Shown in pieces: positions 35,232-47,749 of a stretch of DNA of 64,000 bases. The DNA lies in contig OZ237735.1 in the NCBI GenBank assembly GCA_965178125.1, forward strand, positions 2,604,001 to 2,668,000. The letters are read 5' to 3'. This DNA is from Bilabrum cf. latius. Lineage: Eukaryota; Bigyra: Bicosoecida; Bigyra; Bicosoecida. Positions within the stretch are counted from its first letter, which is position 1. Every line of letters begins with the position of its first letter. The notes under the pieces are model-generated. The model was not told the DNA's origin, searched no databases, and saw nothing but the letters and a program-made list of their open reading frames with translations. Both the position numbers and the translations under genes were made by a program.

Positions 35232-38200
35232 TCACATGCCCACCCTGGCCCTCAGCCCCCTCACGGGCCCCCTCTGCACGAAATCATAGCATGACATGCC
35301 AGCCCCGTTCAGCTTGCCGTCGTCAGCGCCAAGCCTGCACAGCAGCCGCACCAGCTTCATGTGCCCTGCGAGAGCGGCGGCGTGGCATGGCGTATTTCCG
35401 CGCAGGTCGGAGGCATCCACATCGGCCTCGTGCGTCCTGGCCAGCACCTGCACCAGCCGGCTGTAACCTCTGGAGGCGGCAGAGTGCAGCAGCGTGGTGC
35501 CGTCCTCGCCCCTGTCATCCACGCAGATGACTCCGGCGTGCAGCAGCGCAGACACCCGCTGGATGTCGTTGCGAGCCGCAGCATCGAAAGCAGCCGTCAC
35601 TCCCGCAGTGCATGCGCCGCCGCCATCCACGCCCTCATCCCCATCTTCATCGTCCTCGCTATCTCCGCCCTGGCTCCGGCTCGCAGCTCCCTCAAGGTCA
35701 GAGTCTTCCTCGACTGCCTGCGTGGCTGAGGCGCCCCTGAAGGTCATGTTCCCCGCGCTGATGGGAAGCTTCTCGGCGGGCGTCCGCGGCGGAGACCGCT
35801 CACCGTCCGATTCCACCAGCCCGCTGCTGTCGGCAGGGGAGTGGCTCCCTTGCATCGTGCCCCTCAACTCATCGTTATGGCCATCTACTGGCATGCCAGA
35901 GCCTCCGTGTCGCGGCGGAGTCCTGTCTCCGTCAGAATCTACAAGGTTACTGTCATCGGAGTCAGCAGCGCCTGCCCCAGGCAGTGAGCCAGGGCTAGCG
36001 GCTGGAGATCGGCAGGCACCACTTGGAGGGCTGAACGGCAGCTGGTTTGCCGTTTCTTGGTCTTTGCGCTCTCTTCTTCTTCGAGCTTTGGCAGCCAAGG
36101 GGCTTCCAAACGAACCGCTGTCCTCGCCGTCGTCCCCGAATGACCCTTGCTCTAGCACGGACTTCACCGTGAAGCTCCTCCCGTCCGATTCCACGAGCGA
36201 CACGGCGTCCTCACCGACCCGCAGCTCCCCATCCTCTGAGAATGCCTCCTCTTCCTGCCTCGCGCGGTCGCAGTCTTCCACCCCCTCCTCGTCCTGGTTC
36301 TGCTGCCCCTCAGATGCAGGCCCAATGAGCGCGCCCATGCCAAAGGCGACCCCGGCACCAACTTCCCTTTGGTTGCCTTCTCCCCGACGGTCTGGTGTCC
36401 TGCGAGGCACGGCCACGGAGCGTGGCCTTTCCAGCGAGCCGAACCCCGCCGGGCCCGGGGTCAGCCTCACAGGGATAAGACCGGCAAGGCCAGTGCCAGG
36501 TGTACCAGGGGAGGCCCTGCGCTCCTCTTTATCCGGCTCTGGTCCTGCCTGCGGGCCTAGTCTCGATCGAGACCGGCTTCGGCTCTGCATACTGCGAATA
36601 GCCGCGTCCAGGACCGGGCTGCTGCTGCTGCTGGTGCTGGTGCAATGGGCCGCCTGCCCCGACGGTGTGAGCAGCCCGCCCGCACACGTGGATTGCCCGC
36701 CGAGTGCATGCGACTCAGACTCAGCCGCTGCAATCGCTCGAGCTGCCGGGGATCTGATCGTCGGGCCCTTGTGCCTTGGCCTGGCGCCACCTCCTCGAGC
36801 TTTGTTCCTTGGCCTGCCAGAGTACTGTCCTCGGATGGATCCCAGCGATCGCGGCTTGGACGGGGGCGCCGGCCTCATCGAAGCACCACCGTGCAGTGCA
36901 TCCGCACTGGATGTCAGCTGGCCCGGCCCGGCCGCCCTGGAGCTCCCACCGCCGCCGTGATGCGCCACTAACCTCCTGCCCCTTCGCACGAACGACCTGC
37001 CGCCCACCCGGGCCTTGAACCCAGCCGCTCTTCCCGTCTCCCTCCCCCTGCCAACTGCCGCCTGCCTGCTTGAGGTGGCTTCAACCCTCTGCTGCTTCTC
37101 GGCCGCAGCACCTTTCGATCCGGTCTCCGTCTCCGCAGCCGCAAACACGGCGTGCAGACTCCTGCGACTGGAATCCAGCGCGGCCGCCACACTAGTTCGC
37201 CTGTCGCTTTCCCTCTCCGTTTCCATTTTCCTTTCGCCGCTTGCCCGTTCGTTGCCCTGCCCACCATGGCGTTGATCTTTCCGGCTTGCCTGCTCCTCCA
37301 GCGCCGCCTGCCTCCGCCTTCGCTCCTCTGCGTCCGCCCAGTGCACGTGCAGCGAGCCGTCCATCTCCATTGCCGTGGTTGCGTCTGCAAGCTGCTCCCT
37401 ATCCTGCTGTTCCCTGCTGCGCTGCCGCCCTCCTCGCAGCGCAGACCTGACCTGACACGGTGTCTTGCTGCCGTCCTTGTTCCCCGCCCCGCTGCCTCCG
37501 CTCCATACCAGCCCCCGAATGGCGCTGACTCGGCGCGTGGCAGACGCTGCGGATCCCACCCTGCCCGGTGTCCGAGACACGCCATTGCTGTGCTGGCGCT
37601 GATGGAGTGCCCGTCGCACATCACCCCCTGAATGGTGCTCTGGAATAGCAGCAGAGCAGCCGTGCACAGGCGCATGCACAGGCACTGGCACAGGCGTGCG
37701 GGCATGCTCCCCACCCTCGGGGGTGAGCCGCTGCTTGCTGATACCCCGGCTGCCGGTCAGATCTGCCGTGCACGCTCGGCGCCCCTGCACAGACCCCCCT
37801 CGTGAATGCAGCCTGAACACCGCTGCAGACAGAGGGCCCGATCTTCGGCTGCCTGGCGTTCGGTTCCTGCTGGTCTGCTTGCCTCCAGAGTACCGGTCGC
37901 TTCGGCCGGCAAGCGATGCGGCAGCCTTGCCCTGGCTCCAACGAGCCATCTTTTCGCTTGAAGTCGAGTGTTTGGTCAATCTGGCAGCTTTGGGCTGCGC
38001 TGCAGACCCGCCTGCCTCGTCCGCCGCGCTGTTCCGTCTGGACCTGATCAGCTGAGACTATGGAGTTCGCGCGGGCGCCCCAGCCAATTCGCGAGCTCTA
38101 CTAGAGCCTATAATCTGCTTGGGAGACTTTATTCCGCTTTGGAGATCTCGAGAGAGCATACTTCGAGAAGAAGCAACTGGTGTTCCGGCTGGCGTAGCTC

Positions 38201-38327
38201 GCGAAGCCACGCCAGAATGGATACTTAACGCCGTGCTATACTTTGCCGACTGTGATGCTCTGTAGCACCCAATAGTTGCATTTGTTGCTGTTCTGGTCAT
38301 TGCAGAGCCCACACTCTCGAACCCCAT
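35232..38327 (-). CDS. Large disordered protein with C-terminal ankyrin repeats
   Basis: One uninterrupted frame of 1,031 residues, ATG 38327 to TGA at 35232, crossing a single TAG at 38058. Residues 1-900 are Arg/Ser/Gly/Pro-rich, with recurring acidic motifs of the type LVESDGxRxP that look like internal repeats (several copies around 35,800-36,250). The C-terminus (~905-1020) has three to four ankyrin repeats, with TTLLHSAASRGYSRLVQVL and NTPCHAAALAGHMKLVRLL as the clearest. Such ends bind partner proteins. No enzymatic domain is visible. It is divergent from the RING E3 gene (237 bases between starts). Function is unknown. Choosing the ATG beyond the TAG follows from the frame staying open; if TAG were a stop the protein would start near 37949. 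Confidence 0.75.
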
Positions 38328-38564
38328 AGAGCTTTCCCCGATCTAGGTATCTAGTTGTCTGTCCACACCCCCAAAAGTGCAATTCCGGGATTTAAGGCGA
38401 GTATTTGTAGCATTAGACTTTAGTGATGTCCTATACATTGGTTCAGCTGCAGCCATCGCGTTCTGATGTGCAATCTGAAACGGGTGTAAACATCTGTTTT
38501 TTGTTTTCATGCACGCTACAATTCGATTCTGAACAATTGCATTTTTCCGGTCCACTGAGGATGC

Positions 38565-40646
38565 ATGGAGAATCACTCTGGCAGTTGTAGCCGACTGAGT
38601 GAAGTACATGTATCAGTTAATGCCTCTCACTCGCGATTGACGGCACACCACGCTCATGTTAGCACGTTTGCAGCCTGTGCGGTCCTGATCGGGTTATCAG
38701 CAGTTTCATTCGTCGCTGACCAGACGTATCCTTTCGTGTCGCTAAAGTGCCTCCGTCATGCTGATGATAGTAGAGCGACACAGATTGACCCAACGCGTGG
38801 GCTTCCAGAGGACATCGATTGCCAAATGCAGCGGAGTGTGTGGGTTTCCACTGACGGCAGCATGCAGCTGACCAGAATAGACGAAACGTTCGAGCTTGTC
38901 AATGTTAGCCTCGTTGAGCTTCACAACAGTGCATTAATCTCCGGATCACCTGCATCCGATACCAGCGATTCTGGGTCTCGTGCGCATGCAGGAGTTGCAA
39001 GCGAACGGGACGAAGACCGTGTCCGCTGCGTGGTGCAGCTTGAGACTCCAGACACCGGGCGTCCTTTCATTGAGTTGGCTTCCTACCCACTGCACGAGTG
39101 CCAGCGCGCCGAGAAGCTCACGGAGGAGGTGCAGGGGTTCCTGTCCAAGGCAGCGCGGCACTAGAGCAGGCGCCTGAGCCTTGACATAGAAAGGGACGGC
39201 TCCTTCTGGGTGGAACTGGCCTGGATCCTGTTCGCGGTACTCGCTGTGGCGGCCTCCACCTGTGCGCCTGCCGTCAGCCGCACCTCGATCGATGCGACCG
39301 ACGGCACGGTCACGCAGACGGACACGAGCATCGTGCCCTGCTGCGTGCGGAACCTCAAGGCCAGGCCTCTGGGCGCAGTGCGCGGCGCCGCTGTGGAGGA
39401 AGTCAGGGTGCTGCAGCCGGCCGCCCGGTTCGATCTGGCGGCCCTCGTGGAGAGGAGGCTCTACAGGGCTGTGCTGCGGCTCGAGCTAGAGGGCAATGCA
39501 GTCGCATACCCTGGGGCAGGGGCAGGGGCAGGGGCAGGGGCAGGGGGTGAACAGAGGCACCGCGGGCGCGTATATTCGCAGGAAGCTCATGTGGGAGGCG
39601 CAGGCGCGGCACACAGCGGCCGCAGGCGGCACGTGCAGAGCAGGGCAGCATCGAACCAGCGGCCCAGCGAAGAGCACAGGCACGCAACCCCAGCTGGAGC
39701 TTTGCCAGGGCCAGGGCCAGGGTCCATGGGAGCAGCGGGCGCCGCTGCGCCTGTGGTCGCTGCGGAAGGCGCATTTTCTGGAAATCAGGGGAACGTTGCT
39801 GAGTAGGCTACCGGAGTGGAACTGCGTCCGTTGCCATTGCCCGCATCGTCAGCTGCAGGATACGATGCCGTCGTGAGTGCAACCGCTCCCTCCGGTGGCG
39901 AGGCAGCACGATCCAGCGTGCATGCAGCAGGCGCAGAAGCTGCCGCGCAGCCAAGCGCCGCTGCGGTGCACGCCGCAGCGCCGCATTCCGACCTGCGAGA
40001 CCTCGTTGATGATGCCGTGCAGCAGCAGACCGACCGCACCTAGATGCGCCAAGCTGCTGCCGCTGCGGCTGCAGCGGCAGCCCCTCGAGAGTCCACCCTG
40101 CCCCTCGGCCCGCTCGTGGCAGACAGGGCACAGGCGGACAGGACCCGGGCCTCCGTGGAGCGGTACCTGCTGCGGTGCGAGGAGACCTGGCCCGGGTCTG
40201 TGCGGCTCGTGCCCGAGGAGCAGGGCCATGGTGATGGTGACCCGCAGCAGCGGTCGGTGCCGTAGGCAGTGCTCGCGGGCTGGGCGGGGATGCAGTCGTG
40301 GTCTAGCCATAGAGGGGTGGCGGGCGAGGAGCTACATGGGCAGGGCACAGACCATGTCGTCGAACCGGGCGAGTCGGCGGAAGAAGAGGGGGAAGCGGCA
40401 GGCGCAGGACAAGCCAGCAGCAGTGGGGACCAACAATGCGGCAAGCCGCGTGCCTTTGGTGCTGCCTAGTGCGTGGTGTGCTAGGAGCAGCGGTCGGGCA
40501 CGTCGGCTGGCCCCACAGTGGTGCTGCTGCCCTGCCGACACATGTGCATGTGCGAGGGGTGCGCAGTGGCCGCCGCCCGTAGTGGCATGAGCAGCTGTCC
40601 GGTGTGCAGGGCGCAAGTTGTTGCATCTTTGACAGTGTTTGCTTGA
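38565..40646 (+). CDS. Membrane RING-HC E3 ubiquitin ligase
   Basis: ATG 38565 to TGA 40644-40646, 693 residues, six TAGs (39162, 39804, 40041, 40263, 40467, 40479), no intron required. A hydrophobic segment near residue 35-52 (AACAVLIGLSAVSFVA) and another near 215-235 (ELAWILFAVLAVAAS) look like two membrane spans with a ~160-residue domain between. The C-terminus is a C3HC4 RING: CVVC-TAG-E, then LLPCRHMCMCEGCA and SCPVCRAQV. The LPCRH-C-x-C spacing matches RING-HC ligases such as MGRN1/MUL1-like proteins. Between the second span and the RING lie Ala/Gly-rich stretches including a (GGGGCA)n run. Two spans plus a terminal RING recall MUL1, but the middle domain is not recognisable as its BAM domain, so I call only the RING class. 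Confidence 0.8.
39512..39547. repeat. (GGGGCA)n hexanucleotide repeat
   Basis: About six copies of a 6-base G-rich unit in the RING E3 gene, encoding a Gly-Ala tract. The plus strand could form a G-quadruplex. Confidence 0.9.
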
Positions 40647-40726
40647 CAAATTCGTTCTGCTTGAGTGATTTCCCGGGTCTGGCGTGCCGTGACATGCCGC
40701 TTCGCGTGCGTACCTTGCGTCGTTCA

Positions 40727-43700
40727 TCACTGCCGACCAGGCGTCTCACCTCCGTCGCTGCCGCTGCCATCAGGGCCCAGTGCAGCATCTCCCCTGCGTA
40801 GTCGTGGCACCAGCCGCCCCGCGCCCCCCCGGATGCTCGCAGCACCCGGGTCACACTCGTCCTCCTTTGCATCCCCCCACAAGCCGCCCGCACGCCCGCT
40901 AGCCTCGGCTCCCTCACCCCCGTTCTCCCACTCCACCTCCAGGCCCTGCACCTCGGCCTCTAGAGTGGGAATCTCGGCGAACCCGGCGTACTGCCCGCCA
41001 AGCGATAGCATGACCCGCCTCCACGTCGAGCTGCCGCCAGCTGAAGGCCCGGCCACCTCGTCCCCAGCGGCCCCCTTCCCCTTCCCCTTCCCCTTTGCCT
41101 CCTGATCCGGCCTCGATCCGAAGTATGGCGCGCTGTGTCCTCGCCCTGCAGCTTCCAGGACCAGCGCCCAGGGGTTCTCGTGCTCGACCACTACCCAGCT
41201 GCCCTCCCGCAGCTCGCGCTCCAGCTATCCGGGGGCCCATCCGCTGAGGCTCTCAAACCCCACCACGTCCTCCAGCTCAGCAGCACCCGAAGGGGCCGTT
41301 CGGGCCTGACCGGCAGCAGCGCGCACGGCTGCTCGCTGAAGCTGGGATGGTTTGGCATTGGAGAGCACCTGCAGCACGGACACATCCACCTCTTCCTCTG
41401 CGTCATCCGCATCCTGCTGCTTTGCCGATGCACGAGCATCTTGCTTGGCCCCGTGCTGCCTTCCCTTCCCCTGCGCCACGGCACCTTGCCTAAGTACCAC
41501 AGGCAAAGAGAGCACTGCATCGCCCCCGAGACGAGAGTCGGTGTGCAAAGAGAAGGGAGATGTTCGCAGCGGGCCGCCGCACAGTAGCGGGATCTCTCCG
41601 GCCGCGTGGGCTGCCAGCGCGCGGGTTGGGCCATCCCTCCCAGACTCGCCGGTCGCCTGCAAGCCTTCTCCGGTCGAGGTGCCGACAACACGATCCAATC
41701 GGCTCCGCCGTGCGTGCAGTACGTCCGCCAAGGAACCGCCCTTACTTTTCTGGCTGCGGTGCAAGTCTCGCTTGCTTCTGTATCGCTCCCTTATGCGAGG
41801 GTAGCAGTCCTCTGCAAACACGTCGGATGGTGACGCGCCGTCGAGCACGATCGGGGCGTGTCCAGACGCACCGTCCACGGGAGATCCCGATGAAGACGAT
41901 GATGTCGTTGGCAGTGCGCCTGCCAGCCCAAGCACGCTCTCGTACGACACCGAACCATCGAACTCGTCCGCATCATCAGTTTGAGAGGCATCGCCGACTG
42001 CTTCATCGGCTACCGAATCCTCCCCAGTCCCGGCACCGTCTCCCTGCTATGCGTCGCTGGTATCTGCTGTGTCCGCTGCTGCATCGGATACGCCGAGTCC
42101 AATTGACCTATCCAGCAGCCAGTCCTCGTCGTCCTCCTGGCCGACGCCCTCCCCTGACAGATCCACGGGCCCGAGCCCAGAGTCCCGCGCATGTGCAGCC
42201 CGGCCCCGCCGCCACCTTGCTGGGGGCACCGGGGATCTGAGTTGTGAGCCGCCGGTTGTTGCACCAGTGCCAACATCGTCACTTCCACGCCATTCTCCGT
42301 CGCTCTCTGCATCCGATCCTGCCGGAACGCGAGCACCTGAGCGACCTCCTCCCAGCTATGGGATGTCCGGCGCATCCTCAGATCCCGATTTCTCCATCAG
42401 CAAGCGGGCGAGAACCGCGCTGTCCCTGCCCATGTCCCCGGTGAGCTCGAACCCGAGCTTGCTCGCAGCGGTTGCCAGCTTGTGGGAGGCGCGCACGATG
42501 GCCTGCACCTCGTTCCGCATCGAGGGGGGCAGCATGGAGCTTAAGACCGCCAAGTCCTCGTCAAGCGGCGGCTGGCTATCGCTGCCTGATTTCTTCGAAC
42601 CGCCCTCGTCGTCCTCGCCGTCCAGCAGATCTGCCGCCCACTCCGACATGACGGCCACGTCCTTGGCAAAATCAGGTGCGGTGGCCAGCATGTTGGCCAC
42701 CTCAGACAAGAGGTGGTCGCCACCTGGCACACGGGCGGCTCCCATTCCCTCTCCGCCCCCCATGGGCACAAGGGCATCTTCCTCCCGTCTGGCGATGTGC
42801 TAGTTCACGGTCATGTCGCGACCCGGCTCGACCACACCCACGGTGCCGGGCTGCATGTTCAAGCTAGAGCCTCGCAAGGTCGCGGACCTGCTCCACACCT
42901 CTCGAAGACCCTCGATGTGCGCTTTAATGTCGGGATCCAATCCCAGCTTCGCGTGGGCAGACATGGCCCCAAGTGCATCCACCACGATGAACGGCATCGA
43001 AGCGCTCCCGGTCCCAAAGCACTCGTGCATGGGCCTGGGACTGGCCAGGTCGATGCCCCCCAGCTCTGATCTGCGTCGCGAAGTGCGCGCCGCCGTAGAC
43101 GCTTGCCCAGAGCTTGAAGAAGCGGAAGCATCCTTCCCCTAGCCCCCCCCTTCCCCGGCAAGTTCGGTGGCATCTCTACGAGGCGCCCACTGCCGCTCCA
43201 TCGCTCTCTTTGCTAGCTTCTTCCTGGCGACCCTCTCTTTCTTTCGCCTGACGAGCTCTTCCACATCGATGGCCCCGCGGGCATCCACGGGCAGTCGCAC
43301 CGGCCGTCCCTCGGCGATGGCCTACCTCGCCTTGCTCGGCAGCGCGTCTGCAATGGCCTCCACGCTCTGCATGAGCACATACCTGGCCGCCTCTCCCTTG
43401 GCCTCCTCGTAGTCCTCGTGGCTCGAGTAGGCGTCCGGGTCTAGCGAGTCCTCCTCGCTATCAGAATCGCTGCCGCTAGAGTCTGACTCGGATGTAAGGT
43501 CAGAGTCAGAATCAGAGTCAGTATCGCTGCCTTCGTCGTCGGTGCAGTCCGTGTCAGACTCATCGTCGTCGATGCCGAGCGCCGAAGCAGCGCCACCAAG
43601 CCGTCCATCTGCGGCACCACGCAGGAATGCATCCTTCGGGTCGAAGTCGCTGCTGTTGGGCGGCAATAGGGCCGCTTCAAAGGAGCCTGCAGCGACCGAA

Positions 43701-45586
43701 CCACCCGTTGTAGACTATGAACTAGACTATGAGCCTTCCCCGGAGGGCGTCTTGACCCGCTTCCACTGACCTTCGAGCATCCACGGCTCGATGTCGTCGA
43801 TGCTGCCATCGCTGCTTGCCTCTGGCACCATGTCTGGATCCGGGGTCCAGTCTGCCGATACGTCCACCTCGACTGTGCGGTAGGCAGCTCGAATGAACTG
43901 CGCCAGGAGGCTGTCGCTGGGGACGTGCACCGTCCTGTGCCTTGGGTCCTCAGTTGCACGCGACTGCGGCTGCTAGCCCGCTTGCTCCACCGCAGAAGGC
44001 TTCGCCGATCCGTCGCTACTGCTTGAAGACTCGCCGAACGCGTAAGGCTCGGTCCGTCTAGGCGCGCTTGCTCCGGAACTCTAGCCCCACATCGGAGTGC
44101 CCGCCTCGCCGACCTGCATGGGCGGCACCGGCATGCCGGAGAGTTCCTGCAGCAGCGCGCCTGTGCCTGACCCTGTGCCTGTACCAGTGCCTGTGACGAG
44201 ATCCGATTCAGCATCGGAAGAAGACAATTGAGACGATGAAGCTCTAGCGGGTCCGTCAGGAGGCAGTGCTGGTAGGGAAACGCTCCTGGCGGGGTCGGTC
44301 TCTCGCAGTACCGCCATCGGTTGCAATCGGAAACCGGTGCTGGCGCTGCTGCTTGGAGCACGGCGCGCTTGTGAGCTGAGCACGGTCGAGGAGCTCTGCA
44401 GATCTACCTCGCTGCTTCTGCGAGAGTAGTCGCTTGCTTCAGCGCTATTGCCATCGCTTCGTCGCGTTCGTCCCATCCGTGGGGCAGCCCTGTCCCCGCT
44501 GTTCCCTGCGGCGCCTCCACCGATCCTAACCTCTCTGGCCTCTCTAGCCGCGGCCATGCGAGTACCGTGCTGCTACTGGCCGCTGGATGTGCCAGCCACC
44601 AGCTGCGGTCCCATGGTTGCGCTGCCTTGTGCCTGCCAAGACTGGCAGTGGGCAGACAGCCGGCTCCAGACCGGGTCTGCGAATACGCCCATGCGAGGAG
44701 AGCGACGGATAGACGGCAGCTCTGGAGGTGCACGCACTTGCTACCCACCCCCCTAAGTGTCTTGTTCGTTTGAATGCACGGACTCGCGCGCCCCGCCCCT
44801 GGCCGATTCGCCCGCTGCCTCAGGAGCAGCACCGTGATGACGTTGCGGAGGTGACGACGGCGACGGTCCCGCTGTGCCAGCCGTCGAATGACCACCCGCC
44901 TCGCTGCCTGAAGAGGGGATTAATCTTCCGTAGGGAGGAAGGGATGCATCGATATGCCAGGAGTTTACAACGACGCCGAATGCCCCCGTCTTTGGGCTGT
45001 AGTCCACGACGAAAATGAGGCTTTTATGGAAATTAGATGAAGGCATCATGGGGTGAGCCACCAAAAATGTGCCAGGTCTAGGCTGTCCAGAGATTCTGCA
45101 CTCCCCACTTGGAGGGCGATTGGAATCAGGATGGCTTGCACCCGCCCTTCTTGGGCTCTCGAGTGGGCCAAGCACGCCAAGCCTCCGAGCTCTCTGCAAC
45201 GCCGAATTTAAAGCCTTGATGACATCGAAAGACGCATCCAAAGACAACTTCAAGCCTTGACTATTGATGGAAGGCTCCAACGATTCCTGCCGAAAACACT
45301 TTTTTGCAAGCTCGGCAAATCCACGGGCCGTCGGAAGGTAAAATTCGCGACCACCTGGAAGCACGGCTTGATCAAGCCCCCAGCGAGAGATGCACTCGGT
45401 ATCTTGACGGAGAATGACAGCCTGCAGGGGTTAATGTCAGAAACGGATGCATTGGAAGATGCAAAAACAGCCAGCCAGACGTGTGCTCCACCATCGTCGC
45501 TCTCTTACTTTCAGCTGAGGGTTCCTGTCAAACTGCCTGCACAGCCGAAGCACCGACCTAAATATTGCTTTAAAACCCCTATCCAT
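40727..45586 (-). CDS. LYR-like start plus AlgH/UPF0301 domain split by a ~1,200-residue insertion
   Basis: Exon 1 (45586-45509) encodes MDRGFKAIFRSVLRLCRQFD..., similar to an LYR-type helix; an 87-nt GT-AG intron follows; exon 2 (45421-40727) is open to TGA with 13 TAGs and no TAA/TGA; 1,590 residues. The AlgH (YqgE/UPF0301) N-half lies at ~45,070-44,920 (GTFLVAHPMMPSSNFHKSLI, FGVVVN). The C-half lies at ~41,280-40,980: GWAPG-TAG-LERELREGSWVV and WRRVMLSLGGQYAGFAEIP. Family members read GWxPGQLE, so the TAG at 41225 is Gln. Between the halves is ~3.6 kb of acidic, Ser-rich, low-complexity sequence with one more ordered stretch (~43,000-42,400). AlgH function is unclear even in bacteria. An intron hidden in the insertion would shorten it, but the frame is open throughout. 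Confidence 0.78.
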
Positions 45587-45738
45587 TCTTGAATAGTTGC
45601 CGAGAAAGCAAGGAAATAGAAGAAATTGAGTCTCAGCGAATCCGCCACCATGATGATGATGATGATGACATGATCATTCTGCTGCTTCTGTTCTTCTCTT
45701 CTTTGTGTGCCACGTACTGTAATGACAACACACTTGCA

Positions 45739-47418
45739 TCAATTACACTTACGCATGTGCGTCCTGAGTGAGCCTGCCTCCCCAAATGCCTTGCCGCACA
45801 CGCTGCACTCGTGATTCCGCTGGCCCAGATGCACAGTGGACTCGTGCCTCCTGAGTGAGCCTGCCCGCCCAAATGCCTTCCCGCACACGCTGCACTCGTG
45901 CTTCCGCTCGCCCAGATGCACAGTGGACATGTGCCTCCTGAGTGAGCCTGCCCGCCCAAATGCCTTCCCGCACACGCTGCACTCGTGCTTCCGCTCGCCC
46001 AGATGCACAGTGGACTCGTGCCTCCTGAGTGAGCCTGCCTCCCCAAATGCCTTCCCGCACACGCTGCACTCGTGCTTCCGCTGGCCCAGATGCACAGTGG
46101 ACTCGTGCGTCCTGAGTGAGCCTGCCCGCCCAAATGCCTTCCCGCACACGCTGCACTTGTGCTTCCGCTCGCCCAGATGCACAGTGGACTCGTGCGTCCT
46201 GAGTGAGCCTGCCCGCCCAAATGCCTTGCCGCACACGCTGCACTCGTGATTCCGCTGGCCCAGATGCACAGTGGACTCGTGCCTCCTGAGTGAGCCTGCC
46301 TCCCCAAATGCCTTGCCGCACACGCTGCACTCGTGCTTCCGCTCGCCCAGATGCACAGTGGACATGTGCCTCCTGAGATCACCTGCCTCCCCAAATGCCT
46401 TCCCGCACACGCTGCACTCGTGCTTCCGCTCGCCCAGATGCACAGTGGACATGTGCCTCCTGAGATCACCTGCCTCCCCAAATGCCTTCCCGCACACGCT
46501 GCACTCGTGCTTCCGCTCGCCCAGATGCACAGTGGACATGTGCTTCCTGAGTGAGCCTGCCTCCCCAAATGCCTTCCCGCACACGCTGCACTCGTGATTC
46601 CGCTCGCCCAGATGCACAGTGGACATGTGCGTCCTGAGTGAGCCTGCCCGCCCAAATGCCGTCCCGCACACGCTGCACTCGTGCTTCCGCTCGCCCAGAT
46701 GCACAGTGGACATGTGCCTCCTGAGATCACCTGCCTCCCCAAATGCCTTCCCGCACACGCTGCACTCGTGCTTCCGCTCGCCCAGATGCACAGTGGACAT
46801 GTGCGTCCTGAGTGAGCCTGCCCGCCCAAATGCCTTCCCGCACACGCTGCACTCGTGCTTCCGCTCGCCCAGATGCACAGTGGACATGTGCCTCCTGAGT
46901 GAGCCTGCCCGCCCAAATGCCTTCCCGCACACGCTGCACGCAAATCCGTCAGCTGAGACACCTCCAGCTGCTTCCCCTCGCCGCCTCTTCGCCCCCCCTC
47001 CGAGTCGCGTCCTGATGCCATTCTCTTCGTCTCTACTCCGCAATGCCGGCCTGCCCCGCTTTTGCCCCAACGAGGCACTGCTAGCACTGTCTGTAGCTGT
47101 AAATGAGCTTGAATGTGCCATCAACCGCGGCATCGTGCAACTGCCGTCAGTGGATGGACCTGATGATGCCATGACGGACACGGGAGCACCGGCGGCAGGT
47201 CGCGACTAGCTTGGACCGACGGACCTAAACTTGGCCCTATCGCGAGATGGATGCAACGCCTTTCCTTTCGGCTGTGCGCCTCTACTGCCCCATCGACCGC
47301 TGCTAGCCGATGATGATCCGGCAATCGTGTCGAGAAAATCAACATCACTGCCGCCTGCGTCGCTGTCACTGCTGACGAGATCGATCACCTTCCCTGAGCT
47401 TGCATCAGCTTGGGCCAT
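45739..47418 (-). CDS. 14-finger C2H2 zinc-finger protein with SUMO-interaction-like motif
   Basis: ATG 47418 to TGA 45739, 559 residues, one TAG at 47206. Near the start is GKVIDLVSSDSD, hydrophobic core plus acidic/Ser run, the form of a SUMO-interacting motif. A basic region follows (GQKRGRP, GAKRRRGE; likely nuclear signals). The C-terminal ~390 residues are 14 C2H2 fingers of exactly 28 residues, CSVCGKAFGxAGxLRxHxSTVH, with LGERKHE linkers; the last finger ends HMRKC, a C2HC variant. Recognition-helix positions vary little: R/E at -1, S/D at +3 and R/T/K at +6. A GTG-led extension upstream of 47418 exists but begins just after a TAA, so I prefer the ATG. DNA binding is expected; target unknown. 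Confidence 0.88.
45750..46945. repeat. 84-bp tandem coding repeat (zinc-finger array)
   Basis: Fourteen 84-base units, each one finger plus linker, nearly identical at nucleotide level including silent positions. This points to recent duplication or ongoing gene conversion rather than old divergence under selection. Confidence 0.97.
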
Positions 47419-47749
47419 AACTTCCACTTCTACCAGATACGTGCCAGGGCAATTCGCAACTGATTCCACTACAGGGTCAGACTCGTTCGTGACAGGTGCA
47501 ACCAGCGATCTGACTACCAGTAGCACTTTTTAACGGCCAGCGCTGACTTGATCGACCTTGTATAAATCGTTTCCTTCCTTTGCACTGTGATTCAAGAATC
47601 CAATGTCAATGAAGAGACTAGAAATGGTGCAAACCACCCTGGACGTCGCGATTCTGAGTTGCGTGCACTTTAATGCCCCTGATGCTCACCTCCGAGTTCG
47701 ACAAACCGCGGGCTCCACTCGATCTAATGGCCGACATGACACCCCACAC
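47419..47749. other. Intergenic between divergent zinc-finger and Cys-rich genes
   Basis: About 330 bases. The plus-strand frame of the Cys-rich gene stays open here from about 47600, but a signal peptide at 47750 argues that translation begins there. No other feature seen. Confidence 0.45.

Noticed and set aside
45750-46945. CRISPR-like array
   Set aside because: Regular 84-base units with no distinct spacers; they encode zinc fingers.
45633-47087. 484-codon alternative frame through the zinc-finger array
   Set aside because: The repeat keeps all frames open because the unit is a multiple of three. Only the C2H2 frame makes sense.
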